Origin: CAINVV01 sp964506325
GTDB lineage: Bacteria; Bacteroidota; Bacteroidia; Bacteroidales; Prolixibacteraceae
Direction: 5' to 3'
Length of the DNA stretch: 25,575 nucleotides
NCBI GenBank assembly: GCA_964506325.1
Contig: CAZDLO010000049.1
Location: 1 to 25,575, forward strand
Both the position numbers and the translations under genes were made by a program. Numbering within the stretch: the stretch's first letter is position 1; every line of letters starts with the position of its first letter. This document shows, in pieces, positions 7,677 to 15,594 of this stretch. The notes beneath the pieces are model-generated. The model was not told the DNA's origin, did no database searches, and saw only the letters and a list, made by a program, of their open reading frames with translations.

Positions 7677-9050
7677 CTAGTTAAGAACTAGGAGTGAGTT
7701 TTTCAGCAATGCTCTGGAATAGTCCAGGTTATGAATTCCCAAACTATATTCGCGAAGACACATCTGGAAGTTAATGAGCGCACCCATTTGTGCATTTGTC
7801 AGTTTGATTGGCTGCAACGTTAGGTTGTATGCTTTTTGTTCAGCTGACCATGATGTACTAGGATTGGCATTCTGTAATACAGCGCCATTGTTGGCAACTC
7901 CTGCGGGATTGGTAATGGGGTCATATACATTAAGGTAACCATCATATTTTCCGGCAGTAAGTGTAACCCACAAATTAGCTTCGGTGTCAGGATTCTTGTT
8001 CATGATCTCTACACCATTGGATTTTAATTTGGCTGCAAGTTGCTCCAGTAAAAGTTTGATTTCAGCTCTTGGATTTGTCCAGTATTTGGCATTGGTTGCA
8101 TTAACTGTACCAGCTTTATGGCAATCGGCAGTATTGCAACCGTTGAAGTTGCCCTTTGCTACGAAGCTGTGACCTCCTGCTTTACCTGTCATCGGAGCCA
8201 TATGGCAATCCTGACAAGAAGCAAGATTTTTATGAACCATACTTGTATATGCTACACCACCTGCAGGGGCAAATTCAACACCACCCATTCCGGCATACAT
8301 GGCTCCAACAGTTCCATAGTGGGTATGTGTGCGGTAACCAGGGATAATCTGTGCAGTTGTTAATGAAGCAGGGTCGAAGAATATAGCGGTAGGATTACTT
8401 TTCAATGCATCATAATCCAGTACATTACCGGTATAGGCAGGATTCTTGGAATTGTTGAAAGTAAAAGGACGTGGTTGGTGACATTTAACACAAAGGTTAC
8501 TGATTCCTGCGTCCGGAGTAAGGTTAATTGTCTTTTTCGCACCCCACATGGTCATCGGAACCGCAGCAACAGTTGTCAGCTTAGGAAGGTCCGTAGAACT
8601 ATAGGTTTCGTGGATTGAACTGTGGCATGTTCTGCAACCAAGGGCACCATAAGATAATGATGGGCTTGGAGGAGCAGCACTGAAATAATCATTCACATAT
8701 CTGGTACCGCCTGCTGGAATGCTGAATGTAGCAGGTACATTTCTTTTAACCACATCCTTGAAGGATTCCTGCAAGTGACATGGTCCGCAGGTATTGCTAC
8801 CTGCTTCTTCTTCTGCTGCAATACCATACTCATGCTTGGAGACCTGAAATTGAACTAAAATGGCGTCCACTTTGGTAGGATTGTGACACATTTTACAAGT
8901 TTCGTTGGCATCAGTTCCATTTTTACCGGCAGCACCTGTTGCGCCATTGGCTCCGTCTTTCCCGGGAGGGCCTTCTTTCACGCAGGCAGCACCAAAAGCC
9001 ATCAAGGCAAGAGCAAAAATAGCTAGCTTAAAGAATTTCTGTAGTTTCAT
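7677..9050 (-). CDS. Six-heme c-type cytochrome lipoprotein with collagen-like linker
   Basis: Encodes 457 residues from ATG at 9050; this start places a normal lipoprotein signal at the N-terminus (MKLQKFFKLAIFALALMAF, lipid Cys23), whereas an upstream in-frame start at 9089 would add 13 unneeded residues. Right after Cys23 comes a run of seven Gly-X-Y triplets (about 27-47). Five CXXCH sites start at Cys52, 88, 129, 177 and 269, and a sixth has the wide form CNTADCH (CX4CH) at 285-291. The C-terminal stretch LGIHNLDYSRALLKNSL resembles the end of many multiheme electron-transfer cytochromes (GxHN, then LL). Likely anchored in the outer membrane, perhaps surface-exposed, as the outer end of the electron chain. 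The substrate or acceptor is unknown. Confidence 0.9.
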   Translation of the reverse strand: MKLQKFFKLAIFALALMAFGAACVKEGPPGKDGANGATGAAGKNGTDANETCKMCHNPTKVDAILVQFQVSKHEYGIAAEEEAGSNTCGPCHLQESFKDVVKRNVPATFSIPAGGTRYVNDYFSAAPPSPSLSYGALGCRTCHSSIHETYSSTDLPKLTTVAAVPMTMWGAKKTINLTPDAGISNLCVKCHQPRPFTFNNSKNPAYTGNVLDYDALKSNPTAIFFDPASLTTAQIIPGYRTHTHYGTVGAMYAGMGGVEFAPAGGVAYTSMVHKNLASCQDCHMAPMTGKAGGHSFVAKGNFNGCNTADCHKAGTVNATNAKYWTNPRAEIKLLLEQLAAKLKSNGVEIMNKNPDTEANLWVTLTAGKYDGYLNVYDPITNPAGVANNGAVLQNANPSTSWSAEQKAYNLTLQPIKLTNAQMGALINFQMCLREYSLGIHNLDYSRALLKNSLLVLN

Positions 9051-9902
9051 AGATTTTGAAAGTTTTAAATATACAAGCAGTATTTTCAAATTAAATTATC
9101 AATTAGTCTAATTAAGACACGATTGTAAAGTTAAAAATTGTAAATTCTCTGTACAAATAGAAATATGTTGATAGATTGACAGATTAATGTGTGGATAAAG
9201 TTTGAAAATCAATCATGTATATCATGCGCATAATTGACATATGTCAATAAGAAATTATTGACTGAGGTGCCACAGAAAAATTGATACAATCCAAAATGGA
9301 TAAAAAAATGATTTGAATGAAAATTCCAGGGGGGTATGGAGCAAAATTTTCAATTTTTTCATGAAATACTATTAAAATATGGTCGGTTTGATCAGAAATA
9401 TTTAAATAATTGAAAATATACCTAAATTAGATTACTGTTTTGTGTTGCGAATTTTCAAACTTCGGATTTAAAACTGGATTCCCTTTAATCCTGTAAAAGT
9501 GCCAGCCGCTAATTGAATCTGTATTTGGATTAGTTAAAAACAGTGCATTTTTTCAGGGATTCTTGGTTTATGGCAATAGCTCCAACTAATATTCTCCTGA
9601 AATTTGGTTTCCCTTTTGAGGTGAATTATTAGTTTTTTTCCTGGGAATACGCATTACCCACAGGAGGTAGGGTAGTGTTGAATTTATTTACAATCAAGGT
9701 ATATTTACCGGTGTTTAGGACGAATCAGGAGATGTATGGGGCTTGTGACATCTGCGTAATTGCACCAGCTGGGTATCTGAAATGGTATAAAATACTTGGT
9801 TTTCCGATTTCGATTTGCCTGATTTCAATGATAGTTCAACTATGTTTACATTTTCTGCATGTTGAAAATTTAATCATTGATTAGTTTTGGTCCTCTCTCG
9901 GC
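9051..9902. other. 852-base gap between heme lipoprotein and regulator genes
   Basis: AT-rich DNA without a convincing gene. It holds the Crp/Fnr-like palindrome at 9233-9262, an imperfect repeat TCAATTAG-T-CTAATTAA at 9099-9115 whose first half also occurs in the 10671-10692 site, and TAATCATTGATTA (9871-9883), a short inverted repeat just past the regulator stop. A plus-strand 69-codon reading frame (9675-9884) lacks family resemblance and is not accepted. No exact TAnnTTTG motif was found for the 9050 gene; TTAATTTG at 9094-9087 (minus strand) is one base off. Confidence 0.6.
9233..9262. promoter_or_regulatory. Crp/Fnr-type operator upstream of the cytochrome cluster
   Basis: Bases 9233-9248 read ATTGACATATGTCAAT, a perfect 16-bp palindrome of the TTGAC-N4-GTCAA form used by Fnr/Dnr-like proteins. 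A third half-site, ATTGAC, follows at 9257-9262, so that GTCAATAA (9243-9250) and TTATTGAC (9255-9262) also form a perfect repeat around GAAA. The palindrome differs at two positions from the site in front of the Crp/Fnr gene. It lies about 190 bases upstream of the six-heme lipoprotein start. Confidence 0.7.
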
Positions 9903-10637
9903 TCAGCCGTTCCTGCTGATCTCGGTCAACTCATTTTCCTTAAGAATCTCGATGGTGTTTCTTGTTTGGCGGATGAGACCGGAATCCTCAAACTCTTTCA
10001 GGCTCCTTATAAAGCTTTCCTTGGTCATTCCAGACATGTCTGCCAATTCCTGTTTTGAGAGGATAAAAGTGTATGGATTCGTTTCGAAGATGTTATTCTT
10101 CAGGTAGAGAAGAGTGTCAGCAACACGGCCTGGCATGTATTTGTTGCTGAGATTAATGAGTGATGTCAACATCTTAAGATGCTGTGAATTGCAGTGTTTA
10201 AGAAGTTCAATGGCGAAACTGCTGTTTTTGGTCAGTAGACTGTACAAACGGCTGGTATCAATAAAGCAACAGTCTATGTCTGTAATGGCTGCTACTGTAA
10301 AGTGCCGGAAATCGTCTATTATCGCCCCGCCGCCTGTAAAGATGCTGTTCGATTTAATGATCTGCAAAATGAGGTTTTTCCCCTTTGGACCTTCGGAAAC
10401 CACCTTGGCCATACCACTTTTAATACATACCAGGTGGGTTAGGGGAGTGTTCTGTTTCATGATTGTTTCACCGGGCCTGAAATGTATCTGACGTTTGTTG
10501 TCCATCAGTGTATGCAACTCATCCGCATCCAGGATCCCGAAAATATGGGAATCTCCGCAATGTTGGTTACTAAAGCAACAATCGTATTTGCATTCTACAC
10601 AACTTCCGCACCTGGTTGCATCCTTCTCCTCTGACAT
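9903..10637 (-). CDS. Crp/Fnr-family regulator with N-terminal Cys cluster
   Basis: Encodes 244 residues from ATG at 10637; the longer frame would start with TTG at 10661, inside the promoter -7 box, so it is rejected. Order: Cys-rich N-terminus (Cys10, 13, 16, 20, 21, 27; spacing CxxCxxCxxxCC-x5-C), a cyclic-nucleotide-binding-like beta-roll (about 30-145, with FRPGETIMKQ), a dimer helix (about 146-175) and a winged helix-turn-helix (LSKQELADMSGMTKESFIRSLKEF, residues about 188-211). The Cys spacing resembles [4Fe-4S] ferredoxin ligands and differs from E. coli FNR, so sensing of O2, NO or redox state is plausible but unproven. It sits just upstream of the respiratory cluster, and matching operators lie in front of both. 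Confidence 0.92.
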   Translation of the reverse strand: MSEEKDATRCGSCVECKYDCCFSNQHCGDSHIFGILDADELHTLMDNKRQIHFRPGETIMKQNTPLTHLVCIKSGMAKVVSEGPKGKNLILQIIKSNSIFTGGGAIIDDFRHFTVAAITDIDCCFIDTSRLYSLLTKNSSFAIELLKHCNSQHLKMLTSLINLSNKYMPGRVADTLLYLKNNIFETNPYTFILSKQELADMSGMTKESFIRSLKEFEDSGLIRQTRNTIEILKENELTEISRNG

Positions 10638-10658
10638 AAAACACAAAATTTTATGATT

Positions 10659-10692
10659 CAAATATACGAACTAATTGATAAATGTCAATTAG
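10659..10692 (-). promoter_or_regulatory. Promoter with overlapping operator for the Crp/Fnr gene
   Basis: On the minus strand TTG is followed by 19 bases and TATATTTG (10666-10659), an exact TAnnTTTG element. ATTGATAAATGTCAAT on the plus strand (10674-10689), extended by CTA/TAG to 8-base arms (10671-10678 with 10685-10692), covers the -33 element and the spacer. It matches the 9233 site at 14 of 16 positions. The placement points to self-control, most simply repression. The leader would be only about 15 bases. Confidence 0.72.
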
Positions 10693-10788
10693 ATGCCGTA
10701 ATTTAGAATTTATTAAAACCCGGAGAATACTAAAAATTTCAGGTGCCTGTGAAAAGTTGATTTTCAGGAATTTAATTTTCTTCTTAAT

Positions 10789-12150
10789 TTAATGTTTCAG
10801 CCAGTTCTCAGTAAAAGCACCATGAACTATGTTTTTTACTTCCTGTGTTCCACCAATGCCTGCTTCCTGGTTGGTGTAAGAAATATGAATAATTCCATCC
10901 TTTCCTTGTATTATTGCTGGATAATGGCCTCTGACGGCACTGTTGGGCTTACCGTTTACTATTTCCCTGTGGTAAGGCCAGCTCTTTCCTTCGTCGGTCG
11001 AGAGCCAAACTGAAAGCCTGTGCCTGCCTTCTTCAATGTCATTTAGCACAAGGGCCCAGTTTCCGCTTTTAAGAACCACCACATCTGCTGCCGTTCCCGG
11101 GTTGGGAATGTCAGTGTCTTCCACCGAACTCCAGGTGCGTCCGCCATCCCTGGAAATACTTTTCATCAACCGTTTGGGGGCCGGACCATTGTCGCGCATC
11201 AGCATTGTTATCGAACCGTCCCTGTTGAGTGCAAGGGTAGGTTGAATGGCGCCGCCGCCCAATATGGGTTCGCTGAATGACCAGGTTTTCCCAAAATCTT
11301 CCGTGATGGCCACAAGAGAGAGATTTAGTCCATCAGAATAAAGGGGGAGAAGTATCCTGTTCCCCAGAATCAGGGGTTTATTGCGTGTTTGCCAGCCAAT
11401 CCTCCGCATCAGGGGATACCCCAGCTTTTTACTGATCTTGTCTCCTTTATCATTAGCTTCGGTTCCGTCGCTGACCAAATTGGTTCCTTTGGCAATATCC
11501 AGGTAGAATTTCCGCACCCTTTCCAGGTTTTTTGCTGATATTCCTGTTTTACCGGTATCCTTAATATTTCCCTGCTGTTTCAGGTATTCATAATAGGCAT
11601 CAAATTTTTTGACCATCGTCTGATAGAAAGGGTCCTTTTCACCAATTCCGGTTGTGGGGGAACCGTCAGCTTTGACATGGATGATGTCCTGCCATTTCCA
11701 CTCAGGTGCCCCTGATTTTTGTGTAAAATTCTCGCTGATCCTGGTTTTCAACAGGGAACTGCTCCATTGGTATGCCATGACGGTGTACCAGGTAAGCCAA
11801 AGTTCAGACCGGGGATCTATAAAGAGGACTGGGTTAACATCCGGAAAGTCTGGTACGTCTGCCATAATAAAGGGTGTGCCCCACTTCTGAGTCTTATGGC
11901 TGTACCTTGAACCCTTGATGGCCACATCATCTGCGGTACGTTCTCCACTGCCCTGAAACCAGGCGCACAGCAAATCCTTGTTGGGCAATTCGACAATCGT
12001 TGATCCATGACAGTGTTGCTGCTGTAAAGGGAAAATATTTTCCAGCCTAAGAACCTCTTTGGAAGTGGAAACTGCAGAATTCTGCCCGGTCAATGTATGG
12101 TTGGTTACAGTGAGTAGCAGGGAAAACAGTAACAGATTTAATCTTTTCAT
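10789..12150 (-). CDS. Secreted BNR/sialidase-like six-bladed propeller protein
   Basis: Encodes 453 residues with a signal peptide (about 1-22, ending TGQ). Three Asp-box motifs are visible: TEDFGKTW, SRDGGRTW and STDEGKSW. The start of the fold (HGSTIVELPNKDLLCAWFQG, then DDVAI) is typical of the BNR_2/sialidase-like superfamily. A helical insertion of about 80 residues (DPFYQTMVKKFDAYYEYLKQ to KKLGYPLMRRIGW) interrupts the propeller. The classical sialidase RIP motif is not seen, so true sialidase activity is uncertain; other exo-acting glycosidase roles occur in this fold. Last gene of the operon beginning at 15594, 80 bases after the ceramidase-like gene. Confidence 0.85.
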   Translation of the reverse strand: MKRLNLLLFSLLLTVTNHTLTGQNSAVSTSKEVLRLENIFPLQQQHCHGSTIVELPNKDLLCAWFQGSGERTADDVAIKGSRYSHKTQKWGTPFIMADVPDFPDVNPVLFIDPRSELWLTWYTVMAYQWSSSLLKTRISENFTQKSGAPEWKWQDIIHVKADGSPTTGIGEKDPFYQTMVKKFDAYYEYLKQQGNIKDTGKTGISAKNLERVRKFYLDIAKGTNLVSDGTEANDKGDKISKKLGYPLMRRIGWQTRNKPLILGNRILLPLYSDGLNLSLVAITEDFGKTWSFSEPILGGGAIQPTLALNRDGSITMLMRDNGPAPKRLMKSISRDGGRTWSSVEDTDIPNPGTAADVVVLKSGNWALVLNDIEEGRHRLSVWLSTDEGKSWPYHREIVNGKPNSAVRGHYPAIIQGKDGIIHISYTNQEAGIGGTQEVKNIVHGAFTENWLKH

Positions 12151-12230
12151 GGTAGGATTTCAGGAGGCCTGAATTTATTGATGTGATTGATTTAACAGAG
12201 TTTATGAGGATAATTAACGGAATTGCGTTG

Positions 12231-13538
12231 TTATTTTGTTTTCATTAGGGTGCGTGCATTGCTGATGATCTGGTCGGTGAGTATTTTCCCCAGATCCGGA
12301 CCGTAAAAGCTCATGCTTGATTCATAACCTTCGCCATGGAGATATTGCTTCTCGTCGAGTATGTAGCTGATCCATTCGTTGGCAAGTCCACCGATAGCTA
12401 CATTTTTTACATCCCCTGAAACCAGTGCCTTTTTTATTTTCCTTCCCAAAACTGCTGTCATCTCCCCCGGAACCCCGGCAATTATAAGGTCACCGAGACG
12501 AACCGAACTTATTTCAACTGACTTAGGACAAAGCATGTCCATGATAATTTTGACAGAGTTTTCATTCATACCATACTCTTCTCCTCCCGTTTTCATAAAC
12601 GAGGGATGTGCTATATGAACCGGTAGGGGCACATAACAGGTATTAAATTCAAACCTGCTTTCTCTGACCGGATTTATCTCTTTGTACAGGTCTAAAGCAA
12701 GTGTTGCGATCTTACTTCCATAGACCTGAATTTTCTGGTAATGATCCTTGGCAGGATCATCCAGCATTGTTGACATATCACCCTCCGCACCATTGAAATA
12801 CATGGCCGTTACATTATTACCAATTGATTGCTGAAGTTCCGTTTGAAGATAACCGGGCCATTCGGCTGAAACCTGCATGTCCTCCCCGCCAATAAATGTC
12901 GGATGTGCAGTCCAGTTAACCAGGACTGCGAGCGGTTTGCCGTTTTCCAGGTCTATTCTTGTAACTATCAGGTCTTTGTCAATGTCCGGGTCTTTACGCC
13001 TGTTACGGTTGAGTCCTTCAATAATTTTGGTTTTAGTTCCGATTTTAACAGGTTTGTAGTTTCGGTCTGCGTCTGTCATTAACTTTTCAAGCCGGGAAAT
13101 CAAGTAATCAAGCAGTTCTGGCTGAAACAGGCCCAACTGTGGGATATTCAGGGTGTTTTTATTGTTCAATGCTTCCATTTCAAGGCTGCCATGGGAGTGA
13201 CTTGGCAGAAGCATCAAATTTTTTGTACTCCAACCTTTTGACGCTATCCTTTTAATCAGTTCGGGTCTGAAATTGGATGGTAAACCCAGCAGATCAAGTG
13301 TTACAATGGCGAATTTTTGCTCCTTAAGTTTAAGGATGAGCACTTTGGCAAATATGGAATCATGGACTCCCTCAGCAGGTTTGTTCATTCTTTCACCATA
13401 TCCTCCAAGGGTGTATTTCATCCCGGGTGGGGGAGTGATTCCGATGGTTCCAACATTGGCAAACAGGAAGTCCTTATTCTTTGAAAATGCAGAAACGGAT
13501 AGTAATATGGCTATAGCCAGAATGGGCAATTTTGTCAT
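12231..13538 (-). CDS. Secreted neutral/alkaline ceramidase-like hydrolase
   Basis: Encodes 435 residues with a signal peptide (about 1-19). The opening NVGTIGITPPPGM, LPSHSHGS with His114/His116, NWTAHPTF with His212, and FNGAEGDMS with Ser256 correspond to the neutral ceramidase N-terminal domain: two zinc-ligand His positions and the GDxS nucleophile loop. Known secreted neutral ceramidases are near 650 residues and have a C-terminal Ig-like domain, which this protein lacks, so it belongs to the short single-domain branch whose substrates are poorly known. It starts 7 bases after the GH36 stop codon and is followed by the sialidase-like gene, so it is co-transcribed with both. Amide hydrolysis of ceramide or a related lipid is the family-based guess. 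Confidence 0.85.
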   Translation of the reverse strand: MTKLPILAIAILLSVSAFSKNKDFLFANVGTIGITPPPGMKYTLGGYGERMNKPAEGVHDSIFAKVLILKLKEQKFAIVTLDLLGLPSNFRPELIKRIASKGWSTKNLMLLPSHSHGSLEMEALNNKNTLNIPQLGLFQPELLDYLISRLEKLMTDADRNYKPVKIGTKTKIIEGLNRNRRKDPDIDKDLIVTRIDLENGKPLAVLVNWTAHPTFIGGEDMQVSAEWPGYLQTELQQSIGNNVTAMYFNGAEGDMSTMLDDPAKDHYQKIQVYGSKIATLALDLYKEINPVRESRFEFNTCYVPLPVHIAHPSFMKTGGEEYGMNENSVKIIMDMLCPKSVEISSVRLGDLIIAGVPGEMTAVLGRKIKKALVSGDVKNVAIGGLANEWISYILDEKQYLHGEGYESSMSFYGPDLGKILTDQIISNARTLMKTK

Positions 13539-13545
13539 TCTTCAG

Positions 13546-15594
13546 TTACTTTTTATGGTATCGTATCAACAGAGAGGCCGTTTTTAGAGGAATCGAGATA
13601 TCCAGACCGTTCATCAGCTCGCTTCCGGATTTTTCCATTTGAAGTCCGTAATCTTCGAAGTCCAATGTATAGATTGTTTTCGGGCCGAGTCCCATGAGCT
13701 TAATATTGATCGATTCATCAGTGCAGTCTTTGCGCCTGAAGGCCAATACTATTCCATCATCCTTGTCAGGCCGGTTCAGCTGGTACGCAAGCCATGAATT
13801 GTCGCGGATGGTGGTCCTGCTTGCAGTTAAAGGATAGTAGTCTCCATAGAAATAGGGCCTGAGTCCAAGGTAATCCTTGATTCTTTTCTGCATGGCAGGA
13901 ATTGATTCTCCATCACGGCCTGTAACTTCCCAGTTCATAACTGCCGTACCGCCCAGCCCGGAGCGGAATGTGTAACTGTCGGTTTTGTAAATGGCAGTTC
14001 CATGAATAGGCAGGTAAAAATTCAGGCCAAAAGTATGACACTGATAACCATTAGGTTCGCCATACTGGTAGTCTGTTCTCCATAGGGGAGCACTCCTTGA
14101 TGTTGTTTCAAGGTCAATTCTTCTGCCTCCGCTGGAACAATTGTCGATCAGCAAATTTGGGAAGCGTACGAGCAAACTGTCCCAGTAGGCATAAAGGCCT
14201 TCGATGTGCCTGATTTCTGCAATGCCAATTCTGCCTGGCTTATTGGATGAATCCCAGTAGGGCATAGGGTCGAAGTTAAAATCCTGCCTGTAATAGTCTA
14301 TGCCTTCTTTCCTTATCATATTTGAAATGTGGTCGGTGAGCCAATTGCGCGCTTCACTGTTCCCGAGGTCAAAAAGAAAATCATCTTTCCCCTTTAGTTT
14401 GGTAAGCCATTCAGGATGCTCCCTGTCAAGCTGTGTTCCCTGCCTGACACGTTCAGGCTCAAACCAGACCATGAATTTTGCACCTACACCATGTGCGGCA
14501 TCAGCAATGGGTCTGAGGCCATTGGGGAACCGTTCTTTGTCTACAGACCAGTTGCCAACATTCTGCCACCATTCCCCTTTTTCCTTGTCCCATCCGCATC
14601 CGGTATACCATCCTGCATCCAGCCAGAAAACCTCAGGCAAGATTTTGAAGTGCTGGTATCTTTTTACCAGAGCTATTGCATAATCTGCCGTCAGGCAGTT
14701 GTATTCGCCGCAGGGTGCCGGATCCCCATAATCGAAGCTACCCGAAAGGGGATATTCGGCAAACCGGCCGTTAATTTTTCTTGAATGGTGTGCGAGTATA
14801 AACTGCCTGAATTGATTGTGGCCTTCCATCCTGTTCTCGCCCTTCCAGAAGAGAAGGCATATTTTAGGGGTGCGTATTTCCTCTTTTGGAAACAAGGACA
14901 GCTGCATTTTTTCCATGCCGGATTTCAGCGCAACAGATTGATTATCTGTTTGTAATATATCTGCATACCATTTGCCCGTCCATCCAATGGCAATCATGAT
15001 GCCCTGGTTGTCAGGAGCCTCTAAATTGAAAAAGGGGAAAGCTGATGTATCTGATGATCTTCCTCCGGAAGGAGTCATATAAATGCTTTTGCCAGGCATT
15101 AAGGTTTCATCTATTGGCTGAAAGTCACTTCTGTCAGCATTGCTTCCTTTGTTGTGGTGAAGGATAAAACTTCCGGTCTTAGCTGAAGAAAAAGACTCAT
15201 CTATTACCGCCGCTTTCTCTATGACGGGTGAATTCTGACTGGCATTGTTTGAAAATCTGAGGACCCACTCCACAGCTTCAAAATCCTTGAAGCAGGTAAC
15301 AAAACAACGAACCTGCAAACCGCTTTTTAAATCAGTGTATATAAAGACAGATTCCTCTTTGTTCGCATCTTCCGACTTCAACTTCTCTGAACGGTATTGC
15401 CAGGTATTAATAAAATCAGCTGATTTTTTTCCGTCCAATACAAATGAAAATGGGGGAATTTTCCCTTTGGCGAAGTGTTTTTCAACCCATTGACTGACCG
15501 ATCCATCCAAAATGGAGCTTGATTCGGGCAATGCACATCTGCCTGACTGGCTGAGGAAAAGAGCCGACAGCAATACTAAAATGACCTTCTTCAT
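13546..15594 (-). CDS. Secreted GH36-type alpha-galactosidase
   Basis: Encodes 682 residues with a signal peptide (about 1-21). An N-terminal beta-sandwich (about 25-285) is followed by a catalytic barrel (VFWLDAGWYTGCGWD, FMVWFEPERV) and a C-terminal beta domain. Asp438 in YYRQDFNF is the probable nucleophile and Asp508 in LWRTDYQYG the acid/base; their 70-residue spacing equals that of characterised GH36 enzymes. The clan GH-D signature CSSGGRRIDLE lies between them. It should release terminal alpha-linked galactose, or N-acetylgalactosamine in some relatives. First gene of the operon with the ceramidase-like and sialidase-like genes. Two hairpins lie just upstream (15627-15653 and 15665-15682). 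Confidence 0.92.
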   Translation of the reverse strand: MKKVILVLLSALFLSQSGRCALPESSSILDGSVSQWVEKHFAKGKIPPFSFVLDGKKSADFINTWQYRSEKLKSEDANKEESVFIYTDLKSGLQVRCFVTCFKDFEAVEWVLRFSNNASQNSPVIEKAAVIDESFSSAKTGSFILHHNKGSNADRSDFQPIDETLMPGKSIYMTPSGGRSSDTSAFPFFNLEAPDNQGIMIAIGWTGKWYADILQTDNQSVALKSGMEKMQLSLFPKEEIRTPKICLLFWKGENRMEGHNQFRQFILAHHSRKINGRFAEYPLSGSFDYGDPAPCGEYNCLTADYAIALVKRYQHFKILPEVFWLDAGWYTGCGWDKEKGEWWQNVGNWSVDKERFPNGLRPIADAAHGVGAKFMVWFEPERVRQGTQLDREHPEWLTKLKGKDDFLFDLGNSEARNWLTDHISNMIRKEGIDYYRQDFNFDPMPYWDSSNKPGRIGIAEIRHIEGLYAYWDSLLVRFPNLLIDNCSSGGRRIDLETTSRSAPLWRTDYQYGEPNGYQCHTFGLNFYLPIHGTAIYKTDSYTFRSGLGGTAVMNWEVTGRDGESIPAMQKRIKDYLGLRPYFYGDYYPLTASRTTIRDNSWLAYQLNRPDKDDGIVLAFRRKDCTDESINIKLMGLGPKTIYTLDFEDYGLQMEKSGSELMNGLDISIPLKTASLLIRYHKK

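Noticed and set aside
9675..9884. Plus-strand 69-codon reading frame
   Set aside because: No family resemblance, no promoter motif, and it lies in AT-rich DNA beyond the regulator's 3' end.
10638..10661. Longer start (TTG at 10661) for the Crp/Fnr gene
   Set aside because: That codon lies inside the TATATTTG promoter element; ATG at 10637 gives a normal short leader and puts the Cys motif near the N-terminus.
10737..10765. Terminator after the sialidase-like gene
   Set aside because: Arms TTTC/GAAA and AGG/CCT can pair only with a bulge, giving a weak stem before TTTTTAG; not strong enough to list.
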